Source: Actinobacteria bacterium OV320
GTDB taxonomy: Bacteria > Actinomycetota > Actinomycetes > Streptomycetales > Streptomycetaceae
Assembly (NCBI GenBank): GCA_001298545.1
Contig: LJCX01000026.1
Coordinates: forward strand, 186,001-250,000
DNA: 64,000 nucleotides
Direction of reading: 5' to 3'
Part shown: piece after piece, positions 49,153 to 58,514 of the stretch
Layout: every line of letters starts with the position of its first letter
Position numbering within the stretch: the stretch's first letter is position 1
Position numbers and translations under genes: made by a program
Notes under the pieces: model-generated
What the model saw: the letters and a program-made list of their open reading frames with translations, nothing else
Told to the model about the DNA's origin: nothing
Database searches by the model: none

Positions 49153-51213
49153 GTGACCATGACCGGACGCCCGTACCGCAGACGCCGAGATGTCACCGTC
49201 GTCTCGCTGCTCCTTCTCGTGCTCGCCACGGTCCTCGGGCCCACCCCGAGCTCGGCGGCCGGCGCGGACTGGTGGACACCCACGGCCAGGCCGGCCCCCG
49301 ACTCCCAGGTGGGGGTGACCGGCGAGCCGTTCACCGGCACCGACTCGGCCGGCGACGTGCGCGGGTTCGTCGACGCGCACAACCACCTGTTCTCCAACGA
49401 GGCCTTCGGCGGCCGGCTGATCTGCGGCAAGGTGTTCTCCGAAGCCGGGGTCGCCGACGCGCTCAAGGACTGTCCCGAGCACTACCCCGACGGCACGCTC
49501 GCGCTCTTCGACTACATCACCCACGGCGGCGACGGAAAGCACGACCCGGCCGGCTGGCCGACCTTCAAGGACTGGCCGGCCTACGACTCGATGACCCACC
49601 AGGCGAACTACTACGCCTGGGTGGAGCGGGCCTGGCGCGGCGGACAGCGGGTGCTGGTCAACGACCTCGTCACCAACGGCATGATCTGCTCCATCTACCC
49701 GTTCAAGGACCGCAGTTGTGACGAGATGACGTCGATCCGCCTCCAGGCGAAGCTGACGTACGACCTCCAGGCCTACATCGACAAGATGTACGGCGGCACC
49801 GGCAAGGGCTGGTTCCGGATCGTCCTGGACAGCGCACAGGCGCGTGAGGTGATCAAGCAGGGCAAGCTGGCGGTCGTCCTGGGCGTCGAGACCTCCGAAC
49901 CGTTCGGCTGCAAGCAGGTCTTCGACATCGCGCAGTGCAGCCAGGCCGACGTCGACAAGGGGCTGGACGAGCTGTACGCGCTCGGTGTGCGCAGCATGTT
50001 CCTGTGCCACAAGTTCGACAACGCGCTGTGCGGCGTCCGCTTCGACGAGGGCGGCCTGGGCACGGCCATCAACGTCGGCCAGTTCCTGTCCACCGGCACC
50101 TTCTGGCAGACCGAGAAGTGCACGGGGCCGCAGCATGACAACCCGATCGGCACCGCCGCCTCCGCGGCGGAGGCGGACCTGCCGGCGGGCACGGAGGTCC
50201 CCTCGTACGCCGCGGACGCCCAGTGCAACACCCGCGGGCTCACCGCCCTGGGCGAGTACGCGGTGCGCGGCATGATGAAGCGCAAGATGATGCTCGAGAT
50301 CGACCACATGAGCGTCAAGGCCACCGGCCAGGCGCTCGACATCTTCGAGGCCGCGAACTACCCCGGCGTGCTGTCCTCGCACAGCTGGATGGACCTGAAC
50401 TGGACCGAGCGGGTCTACTCCCTCGGCGGCTTCGTCGCCCAGTACATGCACGGCTCCGAGGCGTTCGGCGCCGAGGCCGAGCGCACCGAGGCGCTGCGTG
50501 ACAAGTACGGCGTCGGCTACGGCTACGGCACCGACTTCAACGGTGTCGGCGACCACCCCGCCCCGCGCGGAGCCGACGCCGCGAACAAGGTCACGTACCC
50601 CTTCAGGAGCGTCGACGGCGGCTCCGTCATCGACAGGCAGACCGTCGGCACCCGCACCTTCGACTACAACACCGACGGCGCCGCCGAGGTGGGCCTGATC
50701 CCCGACTGGATCGAGGACATCCGGCTCGTCGCGGGACAGGACGTGGTGGACGACCTCTTCCGGGGCGCCGAGTCATACCTCGGCACCTGGGGCTCCACCG
50801 AGCAGCACCAGGCGTCGGTGAACCTCGCCAAGGGCCGTACCGCCACCGCGAGTTCGTCCGAGTCCAACCCGTTCACCAGCTACCAGCCCGGCCGGGCCGT
50901 GGACGGCGACGACGCCAGCCGCTGGGCCGGTGACTGGAGCGACGACCAGTGGTGGCAGGTCGACCTGGGCTCCACCAACCTGGTCTCCCGCGTCACCCTC
51001 GACTGGGAGCGCGCGTACGGGAAGTCGTACCGCGTCGAACTCTCCACCGACGGCACCACCTGGACGACCGCATGGTCCACCACCTCCGGCGACGGCGGCC
51101 TGGACACGGCCAGGTTCGCCGGCACCCCCGCCCGCTACGTCCGGGTGCACGGCCTGGACCGGGGCACGGATTGGGGATACTCGCTGTACGAGGTGGGCGT
51201 CCACAGCGCCTAG
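49153..51213 (+). CDS. Secreted M19/amidohydrolase-like enzyme with F5/8-type (discoidin) domain
   Basis: A 686-residue exported protein. Signal peptide at about 15-36 (VVSLLLLVLATVLGPTPSSAA). The catalytic TIM-barrel has metal-ligand-like motifs FVDAHNHLFSN (HxH, near 75), KLAVVLGVETSEPFG, MMLEIDHMSVKA, LSSHSWMDL and YGTDFNGVG, as in membrane-dipeptidase/amidohydrolase relatives. From about 560 a discoidin-type carbohydrate-binding module follows (NLAKGRTATASSSES, WWQVDLGS, YVRVHGLDRG). Probably binds a polymer and hydrolyses an amide or dipeptide; substrate unknown. GTG start follows GAGGGA by 8 nt. Confidence 0.82.
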   Translation: MTMTGRPYRRRRDVTVVSLLLLVLATVLGPTPSSAAGADWWTPTARPAPDSQVGVTGEPFTGTDSAGDVRGFVDAHNHLFSNEAFGGRLICGKVFSEAGVADALKDCPEHYPDGTLALFDYITHGGDGKHDPAGWPTFKDWPAYDSMTHQANYYAWVERAWRGGQRVLVNDLVTNGMICSIYPFKDRSCDEMTSIRLQAKLTYDLQAYIDKMYGGTGKGWFRIVLDSAQAREVIKQGKLAVVLGVETSEPFGCKQVFDIAQCSQADVDKGLDELYALGVRSMFLCHKFDNALCGVRFDEGGLGTAINVGQFLSTGTFWQTEKCTGPQHDNPIGTAASAAEADLPAGTEVPSYAADAQCNTRGLTALGEYAVRGMMKRKMMLEIDHMSVKATGQALDIFEAANYPGVLSSHSWMDLNWTERVYSLGGFVAQYMHGSEAFGAEAERTEALRDKYGVGYGYGTDFNGVGDHPAPRGADAANKVTYPFRSVDGGSVIDRQTVGTRTFDYNTDGAAEVGLIPDWIEDIRLVAGQDVVDDLFRGAESYLGTWGSTEQHQASVNLAKGRTATASSSESNPFTSYQPGRAVDGDDASRWAGDWSDDQWWQVDLGSTNLVSRVTLDWERAYGKSYRVELSTDGTTWTTAWSTTSGDGGLDTARFAGTPARYVRVHGLDRGTDWGYSLYEVGVHSA

Positions 51214-51236
51214 CAGGCAGCCACGGGGGGACACAC

Positions 51237-51857
51237 ATGGCACGGATGCCGTCGGCGCAACGGCGCCGGCAGCTGACGGAAGCGGCGATCAGAGCGATGG
51301 CCCGGGACGGCGTCCCCAAGACGACCACCCGGTCCATCGCCGCCGAGGCCGGGGTGTCCCTGAGCGTCTTCCACTACTGCTTCGACTCCAAGCAGGCCCT
51401 CGTCGAGTCCGTCATCACGACGCTCACCGACCACTCGGTGAGCGTCGTGAAGGACGCGCTACGGCCCAGGGCCACCCTCGAGGAGACCGTCCGGGCGGGC
51501 TTCCAGGCGTACTGGGACCACGTCCGCGCCCACCCCGACGAGCACATGCTCACCTACGAACTCACCCAGTACGCGCTGCGCGAGCCGGGATTCGAGCAAC
51601 TGGCGCGGCGGCAGTACGAGATGTACGGCGACGCCTACACCGAACTCATCGAGCAGCTCCGCAGCGGCATGGACCTCAGACTGCGCGTCCCCGTCCCCGT
51701 CCTGGCCCGCTATCTGGCCGCCATGACCGACGGTCTGACCCTCAACTACCTCGTGCTCGGGGACGCGACCGCCTGGACCGACATCCTCGACACGGTCACC
51801 GCGCACATCGCGGGTCTGGTCATGGCCGACGTCCCCGCTACGAGGTCCGGGCCATGA
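51237..51857 (+). CDS. TetR-family regulator
   Basis: A 206-residue regulator. The N-terminal HTH is typical: RRRQLTEAAIRAMARDGV, TTTRSIAAEAGVSLSVFHYCFDSKQALV. The C-terminal ~140 residues form an all-helical ligand domain, ending LVLGDATAWTDILDTV. ATG at 51237 follows GGGGGG. It lies 23 bp after the discoidin enzyme and may be co-transcribed with it. The 3' end overlaps the convergent phosphatase gene by 20 bp. It is a candidate for binding the palindrome at 46793 (inference only). Confidence 0.88.
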   Translation: MARMPSAQRRRQLTEAAIRAMARDGVPKTTTRSIAAEAGVSLSVFHYCFDSKQALVESVITTLTDHSVSVVKDALRPRATLEETVRAGFQAYWDHVRAHPDEHMLTYELTQYALREPGFEQLARRQYEMYGDAYTELIEQLRSGMDLRLRVPVPVLARYLAAMTDGLTLNYLVLGDATAWTDILDTVTAHIAGLVMADVPATRSGP

Positions 51858-53904
51858 GCAGGGCGACGTCGTCGTGGTCGTCGGGGTGGCGCAGGCCGTA
51901 CAGCAGCAGGTCGCAGAGCTCCTCCAGGGGCCGCCCGGGGTCGTCCAGGAAGCTGAGCAGGACGGCCAGGCGGTCGTCGATGGGGTGCAGGCGGGTCTCC
52001 ACGAGGCCGTCCGTGTAGAGGACCAGCAGATCGCCGGGGGCGAGTTCGACCGTGGTGGTCTCGAAGGGGATGCCGCCGACGCCGAGCGGGGCTCCCGGGG
52101 GCAGCTGCAGCAGCGTCGGCTCATGGCCGGGACCGGCCAGCGCGGGCGGCATATGGCCCGCGTTGGCGATGCGGCACTGCCGGGTACGGGGGTCGTACAC
52201 CGCGTACAGGCAGGTCACGATGTAGTGCTCCAGATCGCATGTGATCTTGTCGAGGTGCCGCAGTACGTCGCCGGGCTCGAGGTCGAGGTCCGCGTAGGCA
52301 CAGGTCGCGGTGCGCAGCCGGCCCATGGTGGCGGCGGCGTCGATGCCGTTGCCCATGACGTCCCCGACGACCAGCGCGGTCTTGTCGTCGGTCAGCGGGA
52401 TGACGTCGTACCAGTCGCCGCCGACCTCGCTGGTCGCCTGGGCGGGCTGGTAGCGGGAGGCCAGTTCCAGACCGGTGTGATGCGGCGCGTGGTCGGGCAG
52501 CAGACTGCGCTGGAGGGTGAGGGCGGTGTTGCGCACGCTCTGGAACCAGCGCGCGTTGTCGATCGCCACGGCGGCGCGGCCGGCCAGCTCACTGGCCAGG
52601 ATGACGTCGTCCTCGTCGAACGGCAGCGGGTTGCGGGTGCGCTTGAGGTCGAGGGCGCCGAGCACCTCGCCGTGGGCGATCAACGGCACCGCGAGGTACG
52701 AGTGGACCCCGGCCCGGGCCAGCAGCGCGCCGGCCTCGGCGTCCCGGGCGATCCGGGGGATGTCCTGCTCGCCGACGTGCCGCACCAGGACCGGGCGGCC
52801 GGTGTGCACGCACAGGGTGACCAGGCGGTCACCCTCGTAGGCCGCGACGTCGCCCGGCGCGTCGGCGGCGCGCAGCGCGACGGTGGGGTGGGCCGCCTTC
52901 AGCGCGAGGGCGCGGAACAGCTCCGGGCCGTTGTCCGGCCGGCGCGAGCGGCGGCAGGCCAGGGCGGAGTCCAGGATGTCCACGGCGACCACGTCGGCGA
53001 GCTGCGGGACGGCGATGTCGGCCAGTTCGTGGGCGGTCCGCTCCACCTCCAGTGAGGTGCCGACCCGGGTGGAGGCCTCGGCGATGAGGGCGAGGCGCCG
53101 CCGGGCCCGGTCGGCCTCCGCGGCGGCGCGATGCCGTTCGGTGACGTCGACGACCGAGGCGGCCGCGCCCAGCACCCGCCCGCCCGGGTCCTCCAGGCGG
53201 TAGAAGGAGAGGGACCAGGCGTGCTCGTGGTCGGGGTCGGTCGGCGGGCGGCCCACGTGGTACTGGTCGAGCAGCGGCGTGCCGGTGGTGAGCACCTGAC
53301 GCAGCGCGGACTCGATGGTGTCGATGTCGGGCAGGGGCATCGCCTCCCTGAGCCGACGGCCGACATGCTCCTCGGCGGGGATGCCGTCGATGCGTTCGAG
53401 CGCCGGGTTGACCAGGAGGTAGCGCAGGTCCGGGTCCAGGAGGGCCAGACCGATCGGCGACTGGTTGATCAGACGTTCGCACAGTGCCAGATCGGTCTCG
53501 ACGCGCTGGAGCAGATTGTGGTCGGCGGCGATGCCCAGGGCGTAGACGTCCCCGAGATCGTCCTGCAGCCGCATGTTGCGGAACTCCATCAACCGGCTGC
53601 TGCCGTCCTTGTGCCGGATGGGGAAGGCACCGGCCCAGCTGCGGCCGGTCTCCAGCACCTCCGCGAACAGCCGCACCACGGAATGCAGGTGCTCGGGGTG
53701 GATCAACAGCCGTGCCGCGTACTGGCCGAGGGCCTCCTGCGCGGTGTAGCCGAAGAGATCCTCCGCCTGGGGGGTCCAGAACACGATGCGTCCGTCGATG
53801 TCGATGACCATCGCGGACACGCTCAGCACGTCCAGCAGACCGGTGCGCGCGGGCGTCTCGGCGTCGTACCTGTCCCCGCCCGACCGGATGGGTTCGGCTG
53901 TCAT
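51838..53904 (-). CDS. SpoIIE/RsbU-type phosphatase (PAS-PAS-GAF-PP2C)
   Basis: A 688-residue phosphatase. Two PAS domains (about 20-140, VSAMVIDIDGRIVFWTPQAEDLFGY start; about 145-275, SPIGLALLDPDLRYLLVN) are followed by a GAF domain (about 290-450) and PP2C (about 465-688) with GGDWYDVIPL, VVGDVMGNGIDAAATM, VLYTDGLVETR and DDVALLMART. There is no C-terminal ATPase. It should dephosphorylate an anti-anti-sigma factor in response to a PAS/GAF signal. Strong site GGAGGAGG before the ATG. Divergent, 138 bp apart, from a second phosphatase of similar plan. Confidence 0.9.
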   Translation of the reverse strand: MTAEPIRSGGDRYDAETPARTGLLDVLSVSAMVIDIDGRIVFWTPQAEDLFGYTAQEALGQYAARLLIHPEHLHSVVRLFAEVLETGRSWAGAFPIRHKDGSSRLMEFRNMRLQDDLGDVYALGIAADHNLLQRVETDLALCERLINQSPIGLALLDPDLRYLLVNPALERIDGIPAEEHVGRRLREAMPLPDIDTIESALRQVLTTGTPLLDQYHVGRPPTDPDHEHAWSLSFYRLEDPGGRVLGAAASVVDVTERHRAAAEADRARRRLALIAEASTRVGTSLEVERTAHELADIAVPQLADVVAVDILDSALACRRSRRPDNGPELFRALALKAAHPTVALRAADAPGDVAAYEGDRLVTLCVHTGRPVLVRHVGEQDIPRIARDAEAGALLARAGVHSYLAVPLIAHGEVLGALDLKRTRNPLPFDEDDVILASELAGRAAVAIDNARWFQSVRNTALTLQRSLLPDHAPHHTGLELASRYQPAQATSEVGGDWYDVIPLTDDKTALVVGDVMGNGIDAAATMGRLRTATCAYADLDLEPGDVLRHLDKITCDLEHYIVTCLYAVYDPRTRQCRIANAGHMPPALAGPGHEPTLLQLPPGAPLGVGGIPFETTTVELAPGDLLVLYTDGLVETRLHPIDDRLAVLLSFLDDPGRPLEELCDLLLYGLRHPDDHDDVALLMARTS

Positions 53905-54042
53905 CGCGGAGCCTCCTCCTGTACCTCCATGCTGCCTCTGGTTCGGCGTGTCCGAAAACCGGGAGCCACGCCAGGCGGCGCCGGCGGCGCCGTGCGCATC
54001 GGGCGGACAAGCAGGACCATGGTCGTGTAAAGGACGGAACCC

Positions 54043-56505
54043 ATGGATTCTGCGCGAGATGCTTTCGACGCCCCGACGCCCGCGGGACCGCGCGATCTCC
54101 TCGACGCGTCCACCGACGCGGCGGCGATCGTGTCCGCGGAAGGCGTCGTGGTCGGCTGGACACGTGGTGCGGAGGCACTGCTCGACCGCCCGGCGTCGCA
54201 GGTCGTCGGCCGCTCCGCCGCCGAACTGGTGGCGATGGACCGGGACCCGGCACGGGTGGCCGGTGTGGCGGCGCGGTGCCGGGCCGGGATGGGCTGGAGC
54301 GGCGTCGTCTCCGTACGGCACCACGACGGCCGCTCCGTCGACGTCGACCTGCGGGTCTCCGCCTCCTTCCGGATCGGCGACGACGAGTGCTTCCTGCTCT
54401 CGGCGCGCAGGCGGAGCGAGCGGTGGACGCTGGGCCAGTCCGTCCTCGACGGGTTCCTGACCCGTTCCCCGGTCGGGATGGCGGTGATGGACCTGGAGCT
54501 GCGCTACGTGTGGCTGAACGACACGCTGGAACGGTTCGGCGGTGTGCCCCGCGAACAGCGGCTGGGGCGGCGGCTGAGCGAGCTGCTGCCCGGACTCCAG
54601 GCGGTCGCCATCGAGGGACTGATGAGCAAGGTACTGGAGACCGGGGTTCCGGTCACCGACTACGAGTACCTCGGGTGGAGCTGGGCCGACCCGCACCGCC
54701 GGCACGCCTACTCCACGTCGTTCTTTCCGCTGGTGGGTGACGACGACGCCGTCACCGGGGTCTGCTACATGGTCCAGGACGTCACCGAGCGGTGGCACGC
54801 CCGTCGGCTGCTGTCGCTGGTCAACGAGGCCGGGACGCGCGTCGGCACGACCCTGGACGTGATGCGCACGGCCCAGGAGCTCGCCGACTTCGCCGTTCCC
54901 GGGTTCGCGGACTTCGTCATCGTCGACCTCCTGGAGCCGGTGCTCAGCACCGAAGGGCACGGAGCCTGGCTGACCGACGCCGGGCCGGCGCCCGCGCGGC
55001 CGGTGATGCGGCGTGCCGGGATGTGCTCGGTGCGCGAGGGCTGCCCGGAGGCCGTGGCACGGATCGGCGACCGGGTCGACTTCCTGCCGCCGCCGCACGA
55101 CGCCAACCTGCTCATCGACGGCGAGCCGATCCTCATCCCCGTGCTCGATCCCTCCGACGAGCTGTGGACCACCGAACAGCCCGAACGGGCGGTGAGCATC
55201 CGCGAGTTCGGCCTGCACTCCCTCATCTCCGTGCCGATGCGGGCGCGGAACACCGCCCTGGGCCTCGCCACCTTCGTCCGGTCCCTCAACCCCGTCCCGT
55301 TCCGCTCCGACGACGTCCTGCTGGCCCGGGAGTTGGTGGCGCGGGCGGCGCTCTGCGTCGACAACGCCCGCCGCTACACCCGGGAACACACGGCGGCGGT
55401 CACCCTTCAGCGCAGTCTGCTGCCCCACGCGCTGGCGGGCGGAACGGCGCTGGAGCTGGCCTCCTCCTACCTGCCGGCGGATCCCACCGACGGGGTGGGC
55501 GGTGACTGGTTCGACGTGATCCCGCTGTCCGGGGCCCGGGTGGGACTCGTCGTCGGCGACGTGGTGGGGCACGGCATCGCCGCCGCGGCGACCATGGGAC
55601 GGCTGCGCACCGCGGTACAGACCCTCGCCGACATGGAGATGCCCCCCGACGAACTCCTCGCCCACCTCGACGACCTCGTGCTCCGGCTGAGCGGGGAGCG
55701 GACCGACGACACGGGCGCCCAGCAGGGCGCCACCGCCTTTCTGGGGGCGACCTGCCTGTACGCCGTCTACGACCCGGTCACCCGACGGTGCAGGATGGCG
55801 CGGGCCGGACACCCGCCGCCCGTCGTCGTCGCCCCCGACGGGCGGTTCTCGTTCCCGGAGCCCCCGGCCGGGCCTCCGCTGGGGCTCGGGGGGATGGCGT
55901 TCGAATCGACGGAGATCGAGCTCGCCGAGAACAGCCTGATCGGTCTCTACACCGACGGCCTGGTGGAGGGGGCCGACCGGGACATCGAAGAGGGCATGTC
56001 CCGGCTCGGCGAGGTGCTGGCCCGGTCCGACGCCGACCTGGCGACCCTGTGCACCTCGGCGGTGCGACAGCTCGTGCCCGTGCCCCAGCCCGACGACATC
56101 GCCCTGCTTCTGGCGCGCACACACGCCCTCGGCGCCGACCACGTCGTCTCCTGGGAGGTGCCGGCGGACCCGGCCGCCGTCGCCGAGGTCCGGGCCCGGG
56201 CCACCCGGCAGGTGGAGGCCTGGGGGCTCGGCGATCTGGCCATGACGTCCGAGCTCATCGTGAGCGAGCTGGTCACCAACGCCGTGCTCTACGCCACACC
56301 GCCCATACGGCTACGGCTGATCCTGGACGCACGCCTGACCTGCGAGGTCTCCGACGCCAGCAGTACGGCTCCGCGGCTGAGGCATGCCCGGATCATGGAC
56401 GAGGGAGGCCGCGGCCTCTTTCTGGTGGCCCAGCTCGCCCACCGGTGGGGTTCTCGGTACACGGCCGACGGAAAGATCATCTGGGCCGAGCAGGAGATCC
56501 CGTGA
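54043..56505 (+). CDS. SpoIIE/RsbU-type phosphatase with C-terminal ATPase (PAS-PAS-GAF-PP2C-HATPase)
   Basis: An 820-residue relative of the divergent neighbour. PAS domains at about 20-125 and 140-265 (SPVGMAVMDLELRYVWLNDT), GAF at about 280-445, PP2C at about 455-690 (GGDWFDVIPL, VVGDVVGHGIAAAATM, LYTDGLVEGA, PDDIALLLART), and an RsbW-like ATPase at about 700-820 (LIVSELVTNAVLYA; EGGRGLFLVAQLA). Phosphatase and anti-sigma/kinase activities are combined in one chain. It is followed by an 8-bp hairpin and the kdp operon. Confidence 0.9.
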   Translation: MDSARDAFDAPTPAGPRDLLDASTDAAAIVSAEGVVVGWTRGAEALLDRPASQVVGRSAAELVAMDRDPARVAGVAARCRAGMGWSGVVSVRHHDGRSVDVDLRVSASFRIGDDECFLLSARRRSERWTLGQSVLDGFLTRSPVGMAVMDLELRYVWLNDTLERFGGVPREQRLGRRLSELLPGLQAVAIEGLMSKVLETGVPVTDYEYLGWSWADPHRRHAYSTSFFPLVGDDDAVTGVCYMVQDVTERWHARRLLSLVNEAGTRVGTTLDVMRTAQELADFAVPGFADFVIVDLLEPVLSTEGHGAWLTDAGPAPARPVMRRAGMCSVREGCPEAVARIGDRVDFLPPPHDANLLIDGEPILIPVLDPSDELWTTEQPERAVSIREFGLHSLISVPMRARNTALGLATFVRSLNPVPFRSDDVLLARELVARAALCVDNARRYTREHTAAVTLQRSLLPHALAGGTALELASSYLPADPTDGVGGDWFDVIPLSGARVGLVVGDVVGHGIAAAATMGRLRTAVQTLADMEMPPDELLAHLDDLVLRLSGERTDDTGAQQGATAFLGATCLYAVYDPVTRRCRMARAGHPPPVVVAPDGRFSFPEPPAGPPLGLGGMAFESTEIELAENSLIGLYTDGLVEGADRDIEEGMSRLGEVLARSDADLATLCTSAVRQLVPVPQPDDIALLLARTHALGADHVVSWEVPADPAAVAEVRARATRQVEAWGLGDLAMTSELIVSELVTNAVLYATPPIRLRLILDARLTCEVSDASSTAPRLRHARIMDEGGRGLFLVAQLAHRWGSRYTADGKIIWAEQEIP

Positions 56506-56508
56506 CCC

Positions 56509-56529
56509 GGTCCGCGCCTCCCGCGGACC
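56509..56529 (+). terminator. Hairpin between phosphatase and kdp operon
   Basis: Arms GGTCCGCG / CGCGGACC with a 5-nt loop start 4 bp after the stop codon. Confidence 0.7.
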
Positions 56530-56673
56530 CCACCACCGACGGCCGGCCGTAAGGGCCGCGTCAAAGGCGTGGGCGCCCCCGTCAGGGATGCGTCAACGAC
56601 GGTCTTTTCCGGCCACGGACGGTGTTCTCTCGATCTGTCCGTACCTCTTCCGAACCTCTCCAAGGAGTTCGCG

Positions 56674-56757
56674 ATGGCCGATCTGGCCTTCGTCGTCACC
56701 ACGGTCGCGGTCTTCGCGCTGGTGGCCCTCGTCGCCAGGGGGGTGACGAAGCTGTGA
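56674..56757 (+). CDS. 27-residue membrane peptide preceding kdpF
   Basis: ATG at 56674 lies 6 nt after AAGGAG. The product MADLAFVVTTVAVFALVALV plus ARGVTKL is a single hydrophobic helix with a basic end, similar in size and plan to KdpF. Its stop overlaps the kdpF start (GTGA at 56754), so translation is coupled to the operon. Too short for ordinary annotation, but the ribosome-binding site and coupling support it as real. It could be a second small subunit or a leader peptide. Confidence 0.65.
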   Translation: MADLAFVVTTVAVFALVALVARGVTKL

Positions 56758-56843
56758 CCGCCGAGAACATCGTCGGCCTCGTCGTGGCCGTCGCCCTGCT
56801 GGGCTATCTGGTCCTCGCCCTGATCTTCCCGGAGAGGTTCTGA
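56754..56843 (+). CDS. kdpF: KdpF small subunit of K+-ATPase
   Basis: A 29-residue single-helix peptide, VTAENIVGLVVAVALLGYLV then LALIFPERF. The PERF ending is the KdpF hallmark. GTG start. It stabilises the KdpABC complex. kdpA starts 7 bp later. Confidence 0.9.
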   Translation: MTAENIVGLVVAVALLGYLVLALIFPERF

Positions 56844-56849
56844 GCGGCC

Positions 56850-58514
56850 ATGGGTCCCGTACTCGCCGGCGTACTCCAGCTACTGGCTCTCATAACGGCG
56901 CTGGCGCTCGCCCACGTCCCCCTCGGCACCTACATGGCCCGGGTCTACTCCTGCGACCGGCACTGGCGCGTCGAGAAGTGGATCTACAAGGGCATCGGTG
57001 CCGACCCCGACACCCAGATGCGCTGGCCCGCCTATCTGCGCGGTGTCCTCGCCTTCTCGGCGGTCGGCGTCCTCTTCCTCTACCTGCTCCAGCGGCTCCA
57101 GGGCCATCTGCCCGGCTCGCTCGGCTTCAGGGCGATCGACCCGGACCAGGCGTTCAACACCGCCGCGTCCTTCGTCACGAACACCAACTGGCAGTCGTAC
57201 TACGGCGAGCAGACCATGGGCCACGTCGTGCAGACCGCCGGTCTGGCCGTGCAGAACTTCGTCTCGGCGGCCGTCGGTATCGCCGTCGCGGTGGCGCTGG
57301 TGCGCGGCTTCGCGCGCTCCCGCACCGGTGAGCTCGGCAACTTCTGGTCGGACCTGGTGCGCGGGACCGTCCGTATCCTGCTGCCGCTCGCCCTCGTCGC
57401 CGCGATCGTGCTGGTCGCCTGCGGCGCCGTCCAGAACTTCTCCGGCATCCACGAGGTCGGCCAGTTCATGGGCGGCTCGCAGCAGTGGAACGGCGGTGCG
57501 GTCGCCTCGCAGGAGGCCATCAAGGAGCTGGGCACCAACGGCGGCGGCTACTTCAACGCCAACTCCGCCCACCCCTTCGAGAACCCCACCCCGTTCACGA
57601 ACATCTTCGAGATCTTCCTGCTGCTGGTGATCCCGCTCGCGCTGACCCGCACCTTCGGCCTCATGGTCGGCTCCGTCAGGCAGGGTTACGCGATCCTCGC
57701 GACCATGGCCACCATCTGGGTCGGCTTCACGGCTCTGATGATGTGGACCGAGTTCGCCCACCACGGCCCCGCGCTGGAACTCGCCGGCGGGGCGTACGAG
57801 GGCAAGGAGGTCCGCTTCGGCGTCGGCTCGTCCTCGATCTTCGCGGTGGCGACCACGCTCACCTCGACCGGCGCGGTGGACTCCTTCCACTCCTCCTTCA
57901 CCGGCCTGGGCGGCGGCATCACCATGCTCGGCATGATGCTGGGCGAGATCGCGCCCGGCGGTACCGGCTCCGGCCTGTACGGCATGCTGATCATGGCGGT
58001 CATCGCGGTGTTCATCGCCGGTCTGATGGTCGGCCGCACCCCCGAGTACCTGGGCAAGAAGATCGGCACCCGCGAGATCAAGTTCGCGGCCTGCTACATC
58101 CTCATCACCCCCGCCCTGGTGGTCGTCCTCACCGCCGCCGCGATGGCCCTGCCCACGCCGGGCGACTCCATGACCAACTCCGGCGCGCACGGCTTCTCCG
58201 AGATCCTCTACGCCTACACCTCGGCGTCCAACAACAACGGCTCGGCCTTCGCCGGTCTGAACGCGGACACGCAGTGGTTCAACAGCAGCCTGGGCGTGGC
58301 GATGCTCCTCGGCCGCTTCCTGCCGATGGTGTTCGTGCTGGCCATGGCCGGCTCGCTCGCCGAACAGCGGCCGGTCCCGGCCACGGCGGGCACCCTGCGC
58401 ACCGAAAAGCCTTTGTTCACCGGCCTGTTGGTGGGAGCGATCCTGATCATCACCGGCCTGACGTACTTCCCGGCGCTCGCGCTGGGACCGCTCGCCGAAG
58501 GGCTGGCGTCATGA
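56850..58514 (+). CDS. kdpA: K+-transporting ATPase subunit A
   Basis: A 554-residue polytopic K+ channel-like subunit. The four selectivity-filter regions are readable: TNTNWQSYYGEQTMG, GTNGGGYFNANSAHPFENP, TSTGAVDSFHSSFTGLGGG and SASNNNGSAFAGL. It selects and passes K+ to KdpB-driven transport. Its stop overlaps the kdpB start (ATGA at 58511). Confidence 0.97.
   Translation: MGPVLAGVLQLLALITALALAHVPLGTYMARVYSCDRHWRVEKWIYKGIGADPDTQMRWPAYLRGVLAFSAVGVLFLYLLQRLQGHLPGSLGFRAIDPDQAFNTAASFVTNTNWQSYYGEQTMGHVVQTAGLAVQNFVSAAVGIAVAVALVRGFARSRTGELGNFWSDLVRGTVRILLPLALVAAIVLVACGAVQNFSGIHEVGQFMGGSQQWNGGAVASQEAIKELGTNGGGYFNANSAHPFENPTPFTNIFEIFLLLVIPLALTRTFGLMVGSVRQGYAILATMATIWVGFTALMMWTEFAHHGPALELAGGAYEGKEVRFGVGSSSIFAVATTLTSTGAVDSFHSSFTGLGGGITMLGMMLGEIAPGGTGSGLYGMLIMAVIAVFIAGLMVGRTPEYLGKKIGTREIKFAACYILITPALVVVLTAAAMALPTPGDSMTNSGAHGFSEILYAYTSASNNNGSAFAGLNADTQWFNSSLGVAMLLGRFLPMVFVLAMAGSLAEQRPVPATAGTLRTEKPLFTGLLVGAILIITGLTYFPALALGPLAEGLAS

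Noticed and set aside
51838..56142. A 1434-codon open frame on the minus strand spanning two phosphatase genes
   Set aside because: Only the part to 53904 has phosphatase motifs and a ribosome-binding site. The rest is antisense to the second phosphatase with no family pattern; such long antisense frames are expected in very G+C-rich DNA.
56530..56673. c-di-AMP (ydaO-type) riboswitch ahead of kdp
   Set aside because: The 144-bp leader is shorter than typical and I could not recognise the conserved core elements; a covariance-model search would be decisive.
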